Assembly (NCBI GenBank): GCA_937888905.1
Contig: CALATA010000013.1
Location: 1 to 64,000 of the forward strand
From: Terrimonas sp937888905
Lineage (GTDB): Bacteria; Bacteroidota; Bacteroidia; Chitinophagales; Chitinophagaceae
DNA length: 64,000 nucleotides
Direction of reading: 5' to 3'
A program made the translations under genes and the position numbers. The notes beneath the pieces are model-generated. The model had not been told where the DNA came from and did not search any database. It saw only the letters and a list, made by a program, of their open reading frames with translations. Within the stretch, counting starts at the first letter, position 1, and each line of letters starts with the position of its first letter. This document shows, piece by piece, positions 27,654 to 35,151 of this stretch.

Positions 27654-27745
27654 TATCCAATTTTAAAACGAGCGTCAGCGAGCTGATCGTTCAGTAATTC
27701 AACAAAACCCCGACTTCGGAGGGTGTTTTCCGGCCCCCTGCAAGG

Positions 27746-27840
27746 GCAAGTTGTTTTGAGGCACGGAACAGGTTCCGAGTGCCTCAAAACACAACTTGCT
27801 CTGTTCGGGTGAACAGAAAATCCGCCCTGCGGGGGCGGAT
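27746..27840. other. Hairpin cluster upstream of mobA, candidate oriT
   Basis: Three adjacent inverted repeats: a long one at 27746-27799 (arms GCAAGTTG...TTTTGAGGCAC and its near-perfect complement, with GGAAC/GTTCC at its tip), CTGTTC-GGGT-GAACAG (27801-27816) and TCCGCC...GGCGGA (27821-27839). Location directly before mobA-mobB and the structure fit an origin of transfer. No nick site was recognised, so this is inference. Confidence 0.45.
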
Positions 27841-27974
27841 TAGATAAAGCAGAAAAAACGGCTTTGAGCCGTTCCACCTGTTACCTGAATTTTGTAATGT
27901 TCTTTCCATTTACCCATATCATTGGAGCCTATACAAAGTAAGGGCTGCTTTTTCAAAGCACTACAGTGCTTCCC

Positions 27975-28011
27975 ACTGCCAAAGACTGCCACTGAACGCC
28001 AATGACTACCA
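27975..28011 (+). promoter_or_regulatory. 10-bp-periodic GCCA array upstream of parA (four copies)
   Basis: The clearest array: ACTGCCA (27975), ACTGCCA (27985), AACGCCA (27995) and ACTACCA (28005), exactly 10 bp apart. It points to the transfer gene parA, whose start is 377 nt downstream. The rest of the spacer 28012-28388 is A-rich, with no gene seen. Confidence 0.65.
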
Positions 28012-28388
28012 CATCCGAAAATATAGCTTCATGAAGTATTTTCTTTGTTTCAAAGCTGTACAGGAGCACTTACAGAAAAAAGTGCGGAAAAGAAAGAAAC
28101 AAAATATATGTGATGTTTCACCCACATACAGAAAACCAGAAAACAGCAAAAGAATACAGGTTTAAAAACGGAGTGGCGTAAAAGTATAAAGTTTTAAAAC
28201 CATAAAAATGTAAAAGCGGCAATGTTTACAGAAACAAACCTTTACGGGTTCACAGTTTTAAGCAAAAACATATAACCGGGAAACTGTAAAAAGACATAAC
28301 AGTACAGCAACCCAGAAAAAAGGTAAAGCAGAAAAGCGGCAGTACAACTGCACAATTTATCAAACGGACAATTTTAAATTTTAGAAAA

Positions 28389-29156
28389 ATGGAAACAGTA
28401 AAAAAAACTTTAAAAATCAGTTTCTCCACACAAAAAGGCGGCGTGGGAAAATCAACCATAACAACCCTGCTTGCCAGCTTGCTCCATTACCGGTTCGGAT
28501 TTAATGTAGTAGTACTGGATTGCGATTTTCCCCAGCACAGCCTGAGCAAAATGAGGGAAAGGGATCTGAAGACCGTTATGCAGAACGACTATCACAAAAA
28601 GGCTGCAATGAAACAATTCCAGGCTATCAATAAGAAAGCCTATCCTGTTATCCGTTGTAAGGCAGATGAAGCGCTGGACAAAGCGTTGGAGTATGTGCAG
28701 CAATCGGCGGCACACCCCGATATGATTTTTTTTGACTTACCGGGTACGGTAAACACAAAGGGCGTTCTGACAACGCTAAAAGCAATGGATTTCATTTTTT
28801 CCCCGATCACTGCGGACCGGTTTGTAGTCGAAAGTACACTCGGGTTTGCTAAAGCATTTCTCCAGCTTCCGGAAATTGAAAATGCCAATAAAGAGCAGGT
28901 ATTCTGGTTGTTCTGGAACCAGGTGGACGGCAGGGAGAAAACGATGCTTTACGAGGCTTACCAAACGGTGATCGAACAGCTTGGCCTTTCCATTATGAAT
29001 ACAAGAATTATGGACAGCAAGCGCTTCCGCAAGGAAACGGACGATACGGGCAACTACATCTTCCGGTCAAGCCTGCTTGCCGCAGAGCCGGGCCTGCTGA
29101 AAACGACTAAGATGGATCTCTTTGTACAAGAGTTCTTGAAAATTGTTCATTCTTAA
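28389..29156 (+). CDS. traA: ParA-family ATPase (TraA of the tra region)
   Basis: A 255-residue MinD/ParA-type ATPase. The deviant Walker A STQKGGVGKSTITTLLASLL lies at about residues 13-32, Walker A' VVLDCDFPQ at about 44-52 and a Walker B-like MIFFDLPGT at about 113-121. In Bacteroides conjugative transposons the first tra gene, traA, encodes such a protein. It may help partition the element or position the transfer machinery. It begins the transfer region and is followed closely by DUF3408 genes. Confidence 0.8.
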   Translation: METVKKTLKISFSTQKGGVGKSTITTLLASLLHYRFGFNVVVLDCDFPQHSLSKMRERDLKTVMQNDYHKKAAMKQFQAINKKAYPVIRCKADEALDKALEYVQQSAAHPDMIFFDLPGTVNTKGVLTTLKAMDFIFSPITADRFVVESTLGFAKAFLQLPEIENANKEQVFWLFWNQVDGREKTMLYEAYQTVIEQLGLSIMNTRIMDSKRFRKETDDTGNYIFRSSLLAAEPGLLKTTKMDLFVQEFLKIVHS

Positions 29157-29168
29157 ATCAGTTGTGAT

Positions 29169-29573
29169 ATGGATACAGATAACATAAAGAAAGGATTTGA
29201 GAAGCCCAACGTGGATGAGGATTACCTGATGAACATTATGAGCGGCGATGAGCCTGTTCCGGTAACAAAAGCGAGCAAGGACCAGGCGGAGCATAAAGAG
29301 CCTAAAGCCCGTGAAAAAACAAAGCCCGGTTCATCAAAGAAAATCGACTACGAAGATGTTTTCTTGACCAATCGTTACCCTTCCGGAAGAAATGGCAAAG
29401 TGGTTTATATCAGGCCGGAATTTCATGAGCGGCTGCTGCGGATCGTTCAACTGGCAAGGGAGGATAAAACCACGCTCTATTCCTACATAGACAATATTCT
29501 CGAATATCACTTCAGGGAGTTTGGTAACGAGATAACGGATTATTTCAATGACAGGTATAAACCCATCTTATAG
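29169..29573 (+). CDS. DUF3408 family protein, copy 1 (TraB-like)
   Basis: A 134-residue protein. Residues 1-65 are acidic/basic and disordered. The C-terminal DUF3408 domain has VVYIRPEFHERLLRIVQLAREDKTTLYSYIDNILEYHFREFGNEI. This is a ribbon-helix-helix-like fold, found only in Bacteroidota conjugative elements, with presumed DNA binding. Two shorter paralogues follow. Confidence 0.75.
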   Translation: MDTDNIKKGFEKPNVDEDYLMNIMSGDEPVPVTKASKDQAEHKEPKAREKTKPGSSKKIDYEDVFLTNRYPSGRNGKVVYIRPEFHERLLRIVQLAREDKTTLYSYIDNILEYHFREFGNEITDYFNDRYKPIL

Positions 29574-29586
29574 TAAAACAAAACCA

Positions 29587-29877
29587 ATGAAAAAGAATAT
29601 TAAAAACGGAAAGACCATACAGGTAGGTAATGGCTCCGTTAAAAAAGAAAGCTACGGAACCCAGTTCCTGAAACAGCACGCAATGGCGTGCCGGGGTGAT
29701 AAATCGATCTACATACGCCCCGAGTACCATGAGCGTATCGTTAGAATTGTTCACGTTATCGGAGATGATAAAATCCCATTGTACGCTTATCTGGACAATA
29801 TAATCAAACATCATTTCGATCAGTTTGAGAAGGCGATTACAAAGGATTTTAATGAAAAGTTTAAACCAATTTTTTAA
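29587..29877 (+). CDS. DUF3408 family protein, copy 2
   Basis: A 96-residue protein starting at ATG 29587, 13 nt after copy 1. It keeps SIYIRPEYHERIVRIVHVIGDDKIPLYAYLDNIIKHHFDQFEKAI and the ending NEKFKPIF that all three copies share (xxKPIL/F). The disordered N-terminus of copy 1 is shortened. Confidence 0.75.
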   Translation: MKKNIKNGKTIQVGNGSVKKESYGTQFLKQHAMACRGDKSIYIRPEYHERIVRIVHVIGDDKIPLYAYLDNIIKHHFDQFEKAITKDFNEKFKPIF

Positions 29878-29888
29878 AGTATTGGACC

Positions 29889-30161
29889 ATGAAAAAAACA
29901 AATCAAAAACAAAGGAACACGTTACGTATTGCCGAATATCAGTCGGCATTCTTAACACCCACAGGTTTTTTGGCAAAAGACGGGAAAACGGTATATGTCA
30001 GCCCGGAGTTCCACGAAAAAATATCTCACATTGCATTTATACTTGGTACAGGAAAAATTACCATTGCTGATTATCTGCATAGTGTTCTGAAGCACCATTT
30101 TCAGGATTTTGGAGAGGAAATAAAAACCATTTATAACGACAAGAATAAACCCATTTTTTAA
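29889..30161 (+). CDS. DUF3408 family protein, copy 3
   Basis: A 90-residue protein: TVYVSPEFHEKISHIAFILGTGKITIADYLHSVLKHHFQDFGEEI and the tail NDKNKPIF. It is the most diverged copy, with loss of the arginine in RIVxIV. The gene ends the ParA transcript; a GCCA array before the next genes suggests a new promoter. Confidence 0.75.
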   Translation: MKKTNQKQRNTLRIAEYQSAFLTPTGFLAKDGKTVYVSPEFHEKISHIAFILGTGKITIADYLHSVLKHHFQDFGEEIKTIYNDKNKPIF

Positions 30162-30200
30162 CTTTCCTCAAATGCAGCGGCATATTTGTGTATCTGCGAA

Positions 30201-30224
30201 GCCGTAAAACGCCAAACACTGCCA
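30201..30224 (+). promoter_or_regulatory. 10-bp-periodic GCCA array upstream of MT-A70/traD
   Basis: GCCG (30201), GCCA (30211) and GCCA (30221) are exactly 10 bp apart within AACGCCA and ACTGCCA heptamers. A TATAGTTTTA box, a possible -7 element, lies about 30-40 nt downstream. The first copy is weak (GCCG). Confidence 0.55.
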
Positions 30225-30356
30225 CAGGAAGCAATAACAATTCACCTATTGATAATAACATATAGTTTTAATCACATCGGTTGAAAGAGGTTCTGAACGG
30301 ATAGATACATTTCATTAGTAACAGATCTAAAACTAAAGGGTGAGCAGGGGGATTTT

Positions 30357-30902
30357 GTGGAGAATGAATATGGGGTATTTATGATAGACCCTCCGTGGGA
30401 GAAAAGAAAAGGCGGGCTAAGACAGGTAAGGCCATTACAGGGAAAGAATCTCCCTTATGCAACAATGTCAATAGAGGCTATTTTTCATTTACTGGATACA
30501 GAGTTGTTCAATTTAGCACAGGAAATACATTGCGTGTTCATCTGGACAATAGAAACATACCTGTTAGAGTGCGAAAACTTCATGGTTGAACGTAACTACA
30601 AAAGGCATTGCCGTTTTATATGGGATAAACTCAGTGGAATAGCTCCTGCATTTACCATCCGGTATTGTCACGAATATTTATTATGGTACTATAAACCGAC
30701 GCTTCTTCCAATTTCTAAATCATATCGTGGAGTGTACAGGTCTGTCTTTTCCGAAAGGTCAAGGCAACACAGCCGTAAGCCCGATTATGCTTATGCAATG
30801 GTTGAGCATTTCTATCCCCTTAGTAAAAAGATAGATGTCTTCAGCCGGGAGAAACGACCGGGTTGGGAACAATACGGAAATGAGGTCGATTTTTTTCAAT
30901 AA
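30357..30902 (+). CDS. MT-A70 family adenine-N6 methyltransferase
   Basis: A 181-residue protein with the catalytic DPPW motif at about residues 11-14 (FMIDPPWEKR). Other MT-A70 features are LPYATMSIEAI, CVFIWTIETYLLECENFM and EYLLWYYKPT. It probably methylates adenine in DNA, perhaps to protect the incoming element from restriction. The start is uncertain: GTG 30357 is the first usable start after an in-frame stop at 30294, and the protein is short at its N-terminus. TraD follows after 6 nt. Confidence 0.75.
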   Translation: MENEYGVFMIDPPWEKRKGGLRQVRPLQGKNLPYATMSIEAIFHLLDTELFNLAQEIHCVFIWTIETYLLECENFMVERNYKRHCRFIWDKLSGIAPAFTIRYCHEYLLWYYKPTLLPISKSYRGVYRSVFSERSRQHSRKPDYAYAMVEHFYPLSKKIDVFSREKRPGWEQYGNEVDFFQ

Positions 30903-30908
30903 CAGTTT

Positions 30909-31541
30909 ATGGAAATAATAATTATAATATGCCTGCTCATCGTCATTATCCTTCTGGCTAAGGACAAGATCGTTATAAAAAAGGTGACCAAAAGCAAGCC
31001 TGTGCAACCTGCGGTAAATCCCGATTTACCGGAAATAATGGGTAAGCCCAAACCCGTAGAACGCCGTGCAGTGCCAAGTAAGGCCACTAAAAGCCAGTTA
31101 GTTGAACCAAGAGCTACTCCTAATAATTTTGAAACAGAAACCAATGTATCAGGTTTCGCAAGGGAAATTCCGCAGGAAGAGCTGGATGAAGTTTTTGGGG
31201 ACGGCCCCAACCTTGAAGAAGAAGAGGAAGAATGGAATGGATATGGTTATCCGAACGGCGATGACGGTTTTGCCACAGGGGTTACCTTCGACGAACTGAG
31301 TACCGTGGGGGCCTTGTTACAGCAAGAAGTGCTGGAACCAGCCTTGCAGCAAAAAGCGGTGGATATAGTTCAAAGAATACAAGGAACCGAATTGTTCAGC
31401 CTTTTGGAGAACTCAATGGAGGGCGCTTCACGAAAGATTGCAGCGTTATTGGACAGGAGCCTACTCACCGTGACGGATTCCGGTTCTTCCAATTTGCGGA
31501 AAAATGATCTGAGTGACTTTGACATTGGGGAGTTTGTCTGA
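30909..31541 (+). CDS. traD: TraD-like conjugation protein
   Basis: A 210-residue protein with one N-terminal membrane helix (residues 2-17, IIIIICLLIVIILLAK), a basic/proline-rich middle, an acidic patch (LEEEEEEW, about 103-110) and a conserved C-terminal part (GVTFDELSTVGALLQQEVLEPALQQKAVDIVQRIQGTELF). This matches the Bacteroidota TraD of the tra cluster, which is not the F-plasmid TraD. Its function is unknown. The stop codon lies inside a terminator hairpin. Confidence 0.65.
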   Translation: MEIIIIICLLIVIILLAKDKIVIKKVTKSKPVQPAVNPDLPEIMGKPKPVERRAVPSKATKSQLVEPRATPNNFETETNVSGFAREIPQEELDEVFGDGPNLEEEEEEWNGYGYPNGDDGFATGVTFDELSTVGALLQQEVLEPALQQKAVDIVQRIQGTELFSLLENSMEGASRKIAALLDRSLLTVTDSGSSNLRKNDLSDFDIGEFV

Positions 31542-31564
31542 AAAGACAGCTCCCCTTTGTTTTT
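31527..31564 (+). terminator. Intrinsic terminator overlapping the traD stop
   Basis: Stem GGGGAG/CTCCCC with inner TGTCT/AGACA (31527-31555) followed by a T-rich run. The traD stop codon 31539-31541 lies in its loop. Confidence 0.75.
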
Positions 31565-31615
31565 ATAAAAAGGCACGTTTCAAGAAATATTTGATCCAAT
31601 TTAATAAGAACAATA

Positions 31616-33520
31616 ATGGTTAAAAAAGACGATCCAGATTATGTATTCGAGGAATATAAAGGACACACCATTGCCAGCCACAAGAACAACGTAGCCGAAA
31701 AGGACATCAATAATCTCATTATTGTATATCGCAAAGAAGAATTTCCCGAATACGGGTTTATAGTTGGACTTGATGATTCCAAAATGTCCGGGCGTAGAAA
31801 ATCCTTCCCCCACAATATGGAAGATGCGAAAAGCTATATTGATTGGGTAGTTGAAGTCCGCCAGAAAAAAGAAGCTGCCAACCTGGATAAAGAAAAGCCA
31901 ACCGTTATGATCGAGGGCACGGCGTTTCTATTTGACATTGACAAAATAACGTTAACTGAAAAAGGGAACCCTGCCAACAATATCTACTTCTCCTCTATGC
32001 GGGATTATGGTACGCATTATGAGTTTGATTATAGCAGGGTTTCTAAAAAATTCCATGTACTGCATTCACCCTATCTGCGGAACAAACCTGTTGTTTTAGG
32101 CAACCCGAAAACAGCACCCGAAGGCGATCCGGTTGTTACCGTTAAGATACCCTGCATCGGTGAGATTGATCCGGACGGCATGTGCCGCAAATACGGCTGC
32201 ACAAAGAAGGACATTGCTGAAAAAACCGACTTTGAGATTATGGTTGACCAGGATATCTTCGAACGACGGATGGATGGTATTCCTGTAACAATAGATCTTG
32301 CCGGTAAAAGATTTGAGATTGATGTTTCGGGCAATGCGTTGCGTCCGCAGGATGGCAATGGCGAAACAATCTATTTAAATGCCCTGTACGACTATTTTTC
32401 AATAGACCGGGAAGCGTACCAGTTGTTTTGCAACACGGCAACATCCAAAATAGAAGATCCTTTCAGAGACGGCACTTTAAATAAGCGTATGGACTGCGTA
32501 ATTGTGGAAGTTCCCAGGCTGTCAGACCTTGATCCCATTGGTGCCAATAGGGTTAACGGAGTTGAACCAGGTTACGGACTGATGTACAGGACACTTTCCA
32601 TGTACCACGATCCGCAGATCCTTCCGTGGGAGGAATACAGCAATAGCATGAAAAACCAGCACCATTGGGCATTTCAAAATTTGAACGCCAGCCCTGCAAA
32701 ACGGGACCTGCCTACGGAAAAAATTGAAGGAACTGATTTTATTGTTGACGTAATCAAATTTGAATTAAGGGAGAAAGGAAATGAACAAAATGTGATCTCC
32801 TTTAAAGACATGACAGACTTTGGAGAGGGGTATTCATTTGAATACAGCAGGAAGACAAAAAACATTCCTGATGTATATGAGAAAAGCGATGTATTGATAG
32901 AGATACCGGAATTTGTCGGACTTGATCCTGTCGGTATGGCTCAAAAGTATGGCCTCACCGTCGAAGAAGTGAAGGCTAAAACGGATTTTGAGCTGATGGT
33001 GGATCAATACGCTTTTGATATGCGGCTGAATAAAGGCAGGCTTCCTACTATTGATATTGCCGGTCAGCTTTTTTATGTGGATATACGCATGGATATGCTC
33101 CGTCCCAAAGATGATTTTCTATCCAAAGGAATTTTGTTTGATGAAATCGATCACTACTTTTCAGAAGAAAGAAACGCTTACCTGATACCATACGATCCAA
33201 AGAAGCATGAATTTAGGGAACTGGATTACGATAAGATCACCGAGTTTCCTAAAGATCTGATAGCTGTGCAATTTCCGTTTCAGAAAGAGCTTGATCCGAT
33301 TGGCTGGAACAGGCAAGGCGGTTGGGATATCAAAGACGATTTAAAAAAGATTGGTGTCAAAGGGCATTTCAATGCCCTAACCGTTCCGTGGCAGGAAACC
33401 TATTTGCCAGCAATCATAAAAGAAAATCTTGAAAGGCAAAAAAAGCAAGAGCAAAAGGGAAAACCGGAAATAAAAACGAAAGAAAACACAACCAGGAAAA
33501 GCAGAGGGCGCAAGATGTAA
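31616..33520 (+). CDS. Unrecognised protein with internal tandem duplication (634 aa)
   Basis: Family not recognised. After a unique N-terminus (1-95) come two copies of a domain of roughly 240 residues (about 98-345 and 370-605). Paired motifs include IEGTAFLFDIDKITLTEKGN against IEGTDFIVDVIKFELREKGN, then KTDFEIMVDQDIF against KTDFELMVDQYAF, and VTIDLAGKRFEIDV against PTIDIAGQLFYVDI, each followed by LRPxD and DLDPIG-type turns. The tail is Lys/Arg-rich. No signal or membrane helix is seen, so it is probably cytoplasmic. It lies between two terminators and is likely transcribed alone within the transfer region. Confidence 0.65.
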   Translation: MVKKDDPDYVFEEYKGHTIASHKNNVAEKDINNLIIVYRKEEFPEYGFIVGLDDSKMSGRRKSFPHNMEDAKSYIDWVVEVRQKKEAANLDKEKPTVMIEGTAFLFDIDKITLTEKGNPANNIYFSSMRDYGTHYEFDYSRVSKKFHVLHSPYLRNKPVVLGNPKTAPEGDPVVTVKIPCIGEIDPDGMCRKYGCTKKDIAEKTDFEIMVDQDIFERRMDGIPVTIDLAGKRFEIDVSGNALRPQDGNGETIYLNALYDYFSIDREAYQLFCNTATSKIEDPFRDGTLNKRMDCVIVEVPRLSDLDPIGANRVNGVEPGYGLMYRTLSMYHDPQILPWEEYSNSMKNQHHWAFQNLNASPAKRDLPTEKIEGTDFIVDVIKFELREKGNEQNVISFKDMTDFGEGYSFEYSRKTKNIPDVYEKSDVLIEIPEFVGLDPVGMAQKYGLTVEEVKAKTDFELMVDQYAFDMRLNKGRLPTIDIAGQLFYVDIRMDMLRPKDDFLSKGILFDEIDHYFSEERNAYLIPYDPKKHEFRELDYDKITEFPKDLIAVQFPFQKELDPIGWNRQGGWDIKDDLKKIGVKGHFNALTVPWQETYLPAIIKENLERQKKQEQKGKPEIKTKENTTRKSRGRKM

Positions 33521-33559
33521 ATCAATAGAAAAAAGACAGTTTATCTCATTCGTTTTTTT

Positions 33560-33593
33560 AGTGTCGGGGATCAACCAGCCTGACACTTTTTTT
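33560..33593 (+). terminator. Terminator after the 634-aa gene
   Basis: Stem AGTGTC (33560-33565) and GACACT (33582-33587) with further GG/CC pairing, followed by seven Ts. Confidence 0.7.
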
Positions 33594-33615
33594 ATGCGCT
33601 GAAAAGTAATTTCAT

Positions 33616-33650
33616 AGCCACGTACTGCCAAGTAATTCCAATGAAAGACA
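33616..33650 (+). promoter_or_regulatory. 10-bp-periodic GCCA array, duplicated leader copy A
   Basis: AGCCA (33616), ACTGCCA (33624), AATTCCA (33634) and AAAGACA (33644) keep the 10-bp register. The 90-nt leader from here is repeated at 34378 with high identity. The array ends 147 nt before the gene at 33798. Confidence 0.6.
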
Positions 33651-33738
33651 CTTCTCTGTTGCGCCTTGATTTCCGTAAGACTTTTATTCCAAAGTCCGTA
33701 CGAGGCGACTGACTTAGGTGGTTTTATTATCAGGGAGT

Positions 33739-33772
33739 CTGTCTGATCAGATCAGACAGTTTTCCTTTTTTT
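33739..33772 (+). terminator. Terminator or attenuator before the gene at 33798
   Basis: A perfect 9-bp stem CTGTCTGAT-CAG-ATCAGACAG (33739-33759), then TTTTCCTTTTTTT. It lies between the GCCA array and the next start codon, so it could attenuate that gene. Confidence 0.65.
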
Positions 33773-33797
33773 AACACATTCAATAAAATTATGTGCA

Positions 33798-34274
33798 ATG
33801 AAAGAATTATCAAAAGCGGCTGATGAGATAGCTGAAAAAATGAAAGAAAACGGGTATGAATATTTTAATATAAGGCACGGTAAGATTGGAACTGATTTAA
33901 AGACAGGTCTCGCCTCTTACTTATATGATGCAGGTATCAACAACAAAGAACCTGTATTCCCAATTTATGCGGGTTCAGGAATAGCCGCCACGTCTCCTGA
34001 TAATCCCTATTCCTGGGCAACATTCAAGATAGTGGAAGATGCCCAAAAAGGGTTACGAATTGATGCGATGGGTATTTCTATGTATGAGTGTCATGATGGT
34101 GCGTTAAGAACTTCTTTGGAGCTAAAGATTAATTCGCTGGAGGACATTCCATCAAAAGAGAATGCGGTTAAGCTGATTGAAGAAAAATGGGAAAAAGTCT
34201 CTAATGAAAACCGAAAGAAATGGAATACTCCGGCAGGTGTTAAGCCGCTTAAAACTAAAAGCAGAAGATTATAG
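33798..34274 (+). CDS. Unrecognised soluble protein (158 aa)
   Basis: No family recognised. The protein has no signal or membrane segment. N-terminal helix KELSKAADEIAEKMKENGYEYF, a central region with FPIYAGSGIAATSPDNPYSWATFKIV, and a helical C-terminal part ending in a basic tail KPLKTKSRRL. It is set off by terminators on both sides and has its own leader with a GCCA array, so it is probably a single-gene unit controlled together with the transfer genes. Confidence 0.55.
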   Translation: MKELSKAADEIAEKMKENGYEYFNIRHGKIGTDLKTGLASYLYDAGINNKEPVFPIYAGSGIAATSPDNPYSWATFKIVEDAQKGLRIDAMGISMYECHDGALRTSLELKINSLEDIPSKENAVKLIEEKWEKVSNENRKKWNTPAGVKPLKTKSRRL

Positions 34275-34322
34275 TCTATGAATATGGAGTGTAGGTAACA
34301 CCTGTTTACCGAATATTTTTTC

Positions 34323-34350
34323 AACGTCAAATCTCTAATGATTTGGCGTT
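34323..34350 (+). terminator. Terminator before traE leader
   Basis: Stem AACGTCAAATC with GATTTGGCGTT (one G-T pair), followed by eight Ts. Confidence 0.75.
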
Positions 34351-34377
34351 TTTTTTACGCCTTTTACTCGCTGGCAA

Positions 34378-34412
34378 AGCCATGTACTGCCAAGTAATTC
34401 CAATGAAAGACA
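34378..34412 (+). promoter_or_regulatory. 10-bp-periodic GCCA array, duplicated leader copy B (traE)
   Basis: AGCCA (34378), ACTGCCA (34386), AATTCCA (34396) and AAAGACA (34406) repeat leader copy A almost exactly. The array ends 89 nt before the traE start and should drive the main traE-Q operon. Confidence 0.65.
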
Positions 34413-34501
34413 CTTCATTATAGCGCTTCGATTTCCATGACATTTTTGTTCCGAAGCCCGCAAACAGCGGGAAAGTAGTAACAAAATAATTCAGATTGAT
34501 C

Positions 34502-34807
34502 ATGGAAAAACAAAGAAAAAAAGTATGGCTGACAGGCGCTGCATTACTGTCGGCATTTGGTGTGTTCGCACAGGGAAACGGCTCTGCGGGTATCAGCGAG
34601 GCTACGCAAATGGTAACCTCTTATTTCGATCCCGCAACACAGCTCATTTACGCCATTGGAGCCGTCGTTGGGCTAATCGGAGGTGTTAAGGTGTACAACA
34701 AATTCAGCAGTGGCGATCCTGACACGAGCAAGACTGCGGCAAGCTGGTTCGGTGCCTGCATCTTCCTTATCGTGGCTGCTACCATCCTTCGTTCATTCTT
34801 CCTTTAA
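34502..34807 (+). CDS. traE: TraE, DUF4134 family (VirB2-like)
   Basis: A 101-residue protein starting at ATG 34502. A signal-like segment ends at FGVFAQGNGS (about residue 23). Two membrane helices follow (about 45-64 and 80-101), with PATQLIYAIGAVVGLIGGVKVYNKF. This matches DUF4134, the pilin-like VirB2 position of Bacteroidota conjugation systems. First gene of the traE-F-G operon. Confidence 0.8.
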   Translation: MEKQRKKVWLTGAALLSAFGVFAQGNGSAGISEATQMVTSYFDPATQLIYAIGAVVGLIGGVKVYNKFSSGDPDTSKTAASWFGACIFLIVAATILRSFFL

Positions 34808-34818
34808 ACCGATGCCCC

Positions 34819-35151
34819 ATGAGTAATTACAACATCAATAAAGGCATTGGAAGGACGGTTGAGTTCAAAGGATTAAAGGCGCAATACCTGTTCATCTTCG
34901 CAGGTGGTTTGCTTGGCGTGCTGATCCTCGTCATGATTATGTACATGGTAGGCGTAAACTCCTACATCTGCCTGTTCATCGGGGCTGGCGGTGCATCGGT
35001 CATCGTGTGGCAAACATTCGCACTCAACGGCAAATACGGAGAATACGGATTAATGAAAGTCGGGGCGAAAAAAAGGCATCCGAAATACATCATCTGCCGC
35101 AAAGCCGTACACCGCTATTTAAAATTCACTTCTAAATCCAATGCCCTATGA
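34819..35151 (+). CDS. traF: TraF, DUF4133 family (VirB3-like)
   Basis: A 110-residue protein with the N-terminal NYNINKGIGRTVEFKGLKAQY, two membrane helices (about 25-45 and 50-68) and a C-terminal EYGLMKVGAKKRHPKYIICRK. This matches DUF4133, the VirB3-like partner of the TraG ATPase. It overlaps traG by 4 nt. Confidence 0.8.
   Translation: MSNYNINKGIGRTVEFKGLKAQYLFIFAGGLLGVLILVMIMYMVGVNSYICLFIGAGGASVIVWQTFALNGKYGEYGLMKVGAKKRHPKYIICRKAVHRYLKFTSKSNAL

Noticed and set aside
27653..27877. A 74-residue minus-strand frame upstream of mobA
   Set aside because: It runs through the hairpin cluster and reads as low-complexity Pro/Cys sequence. The region is better explained as oriT-type structured DNA.
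27975..28011. The GCCA array as a CRISPR or replication iteron
   Set aside because: Repeats are only 7 bp in a 10-bp period with no spacers, and similar arrays precede many non-replication genes. Transcription control fits better.
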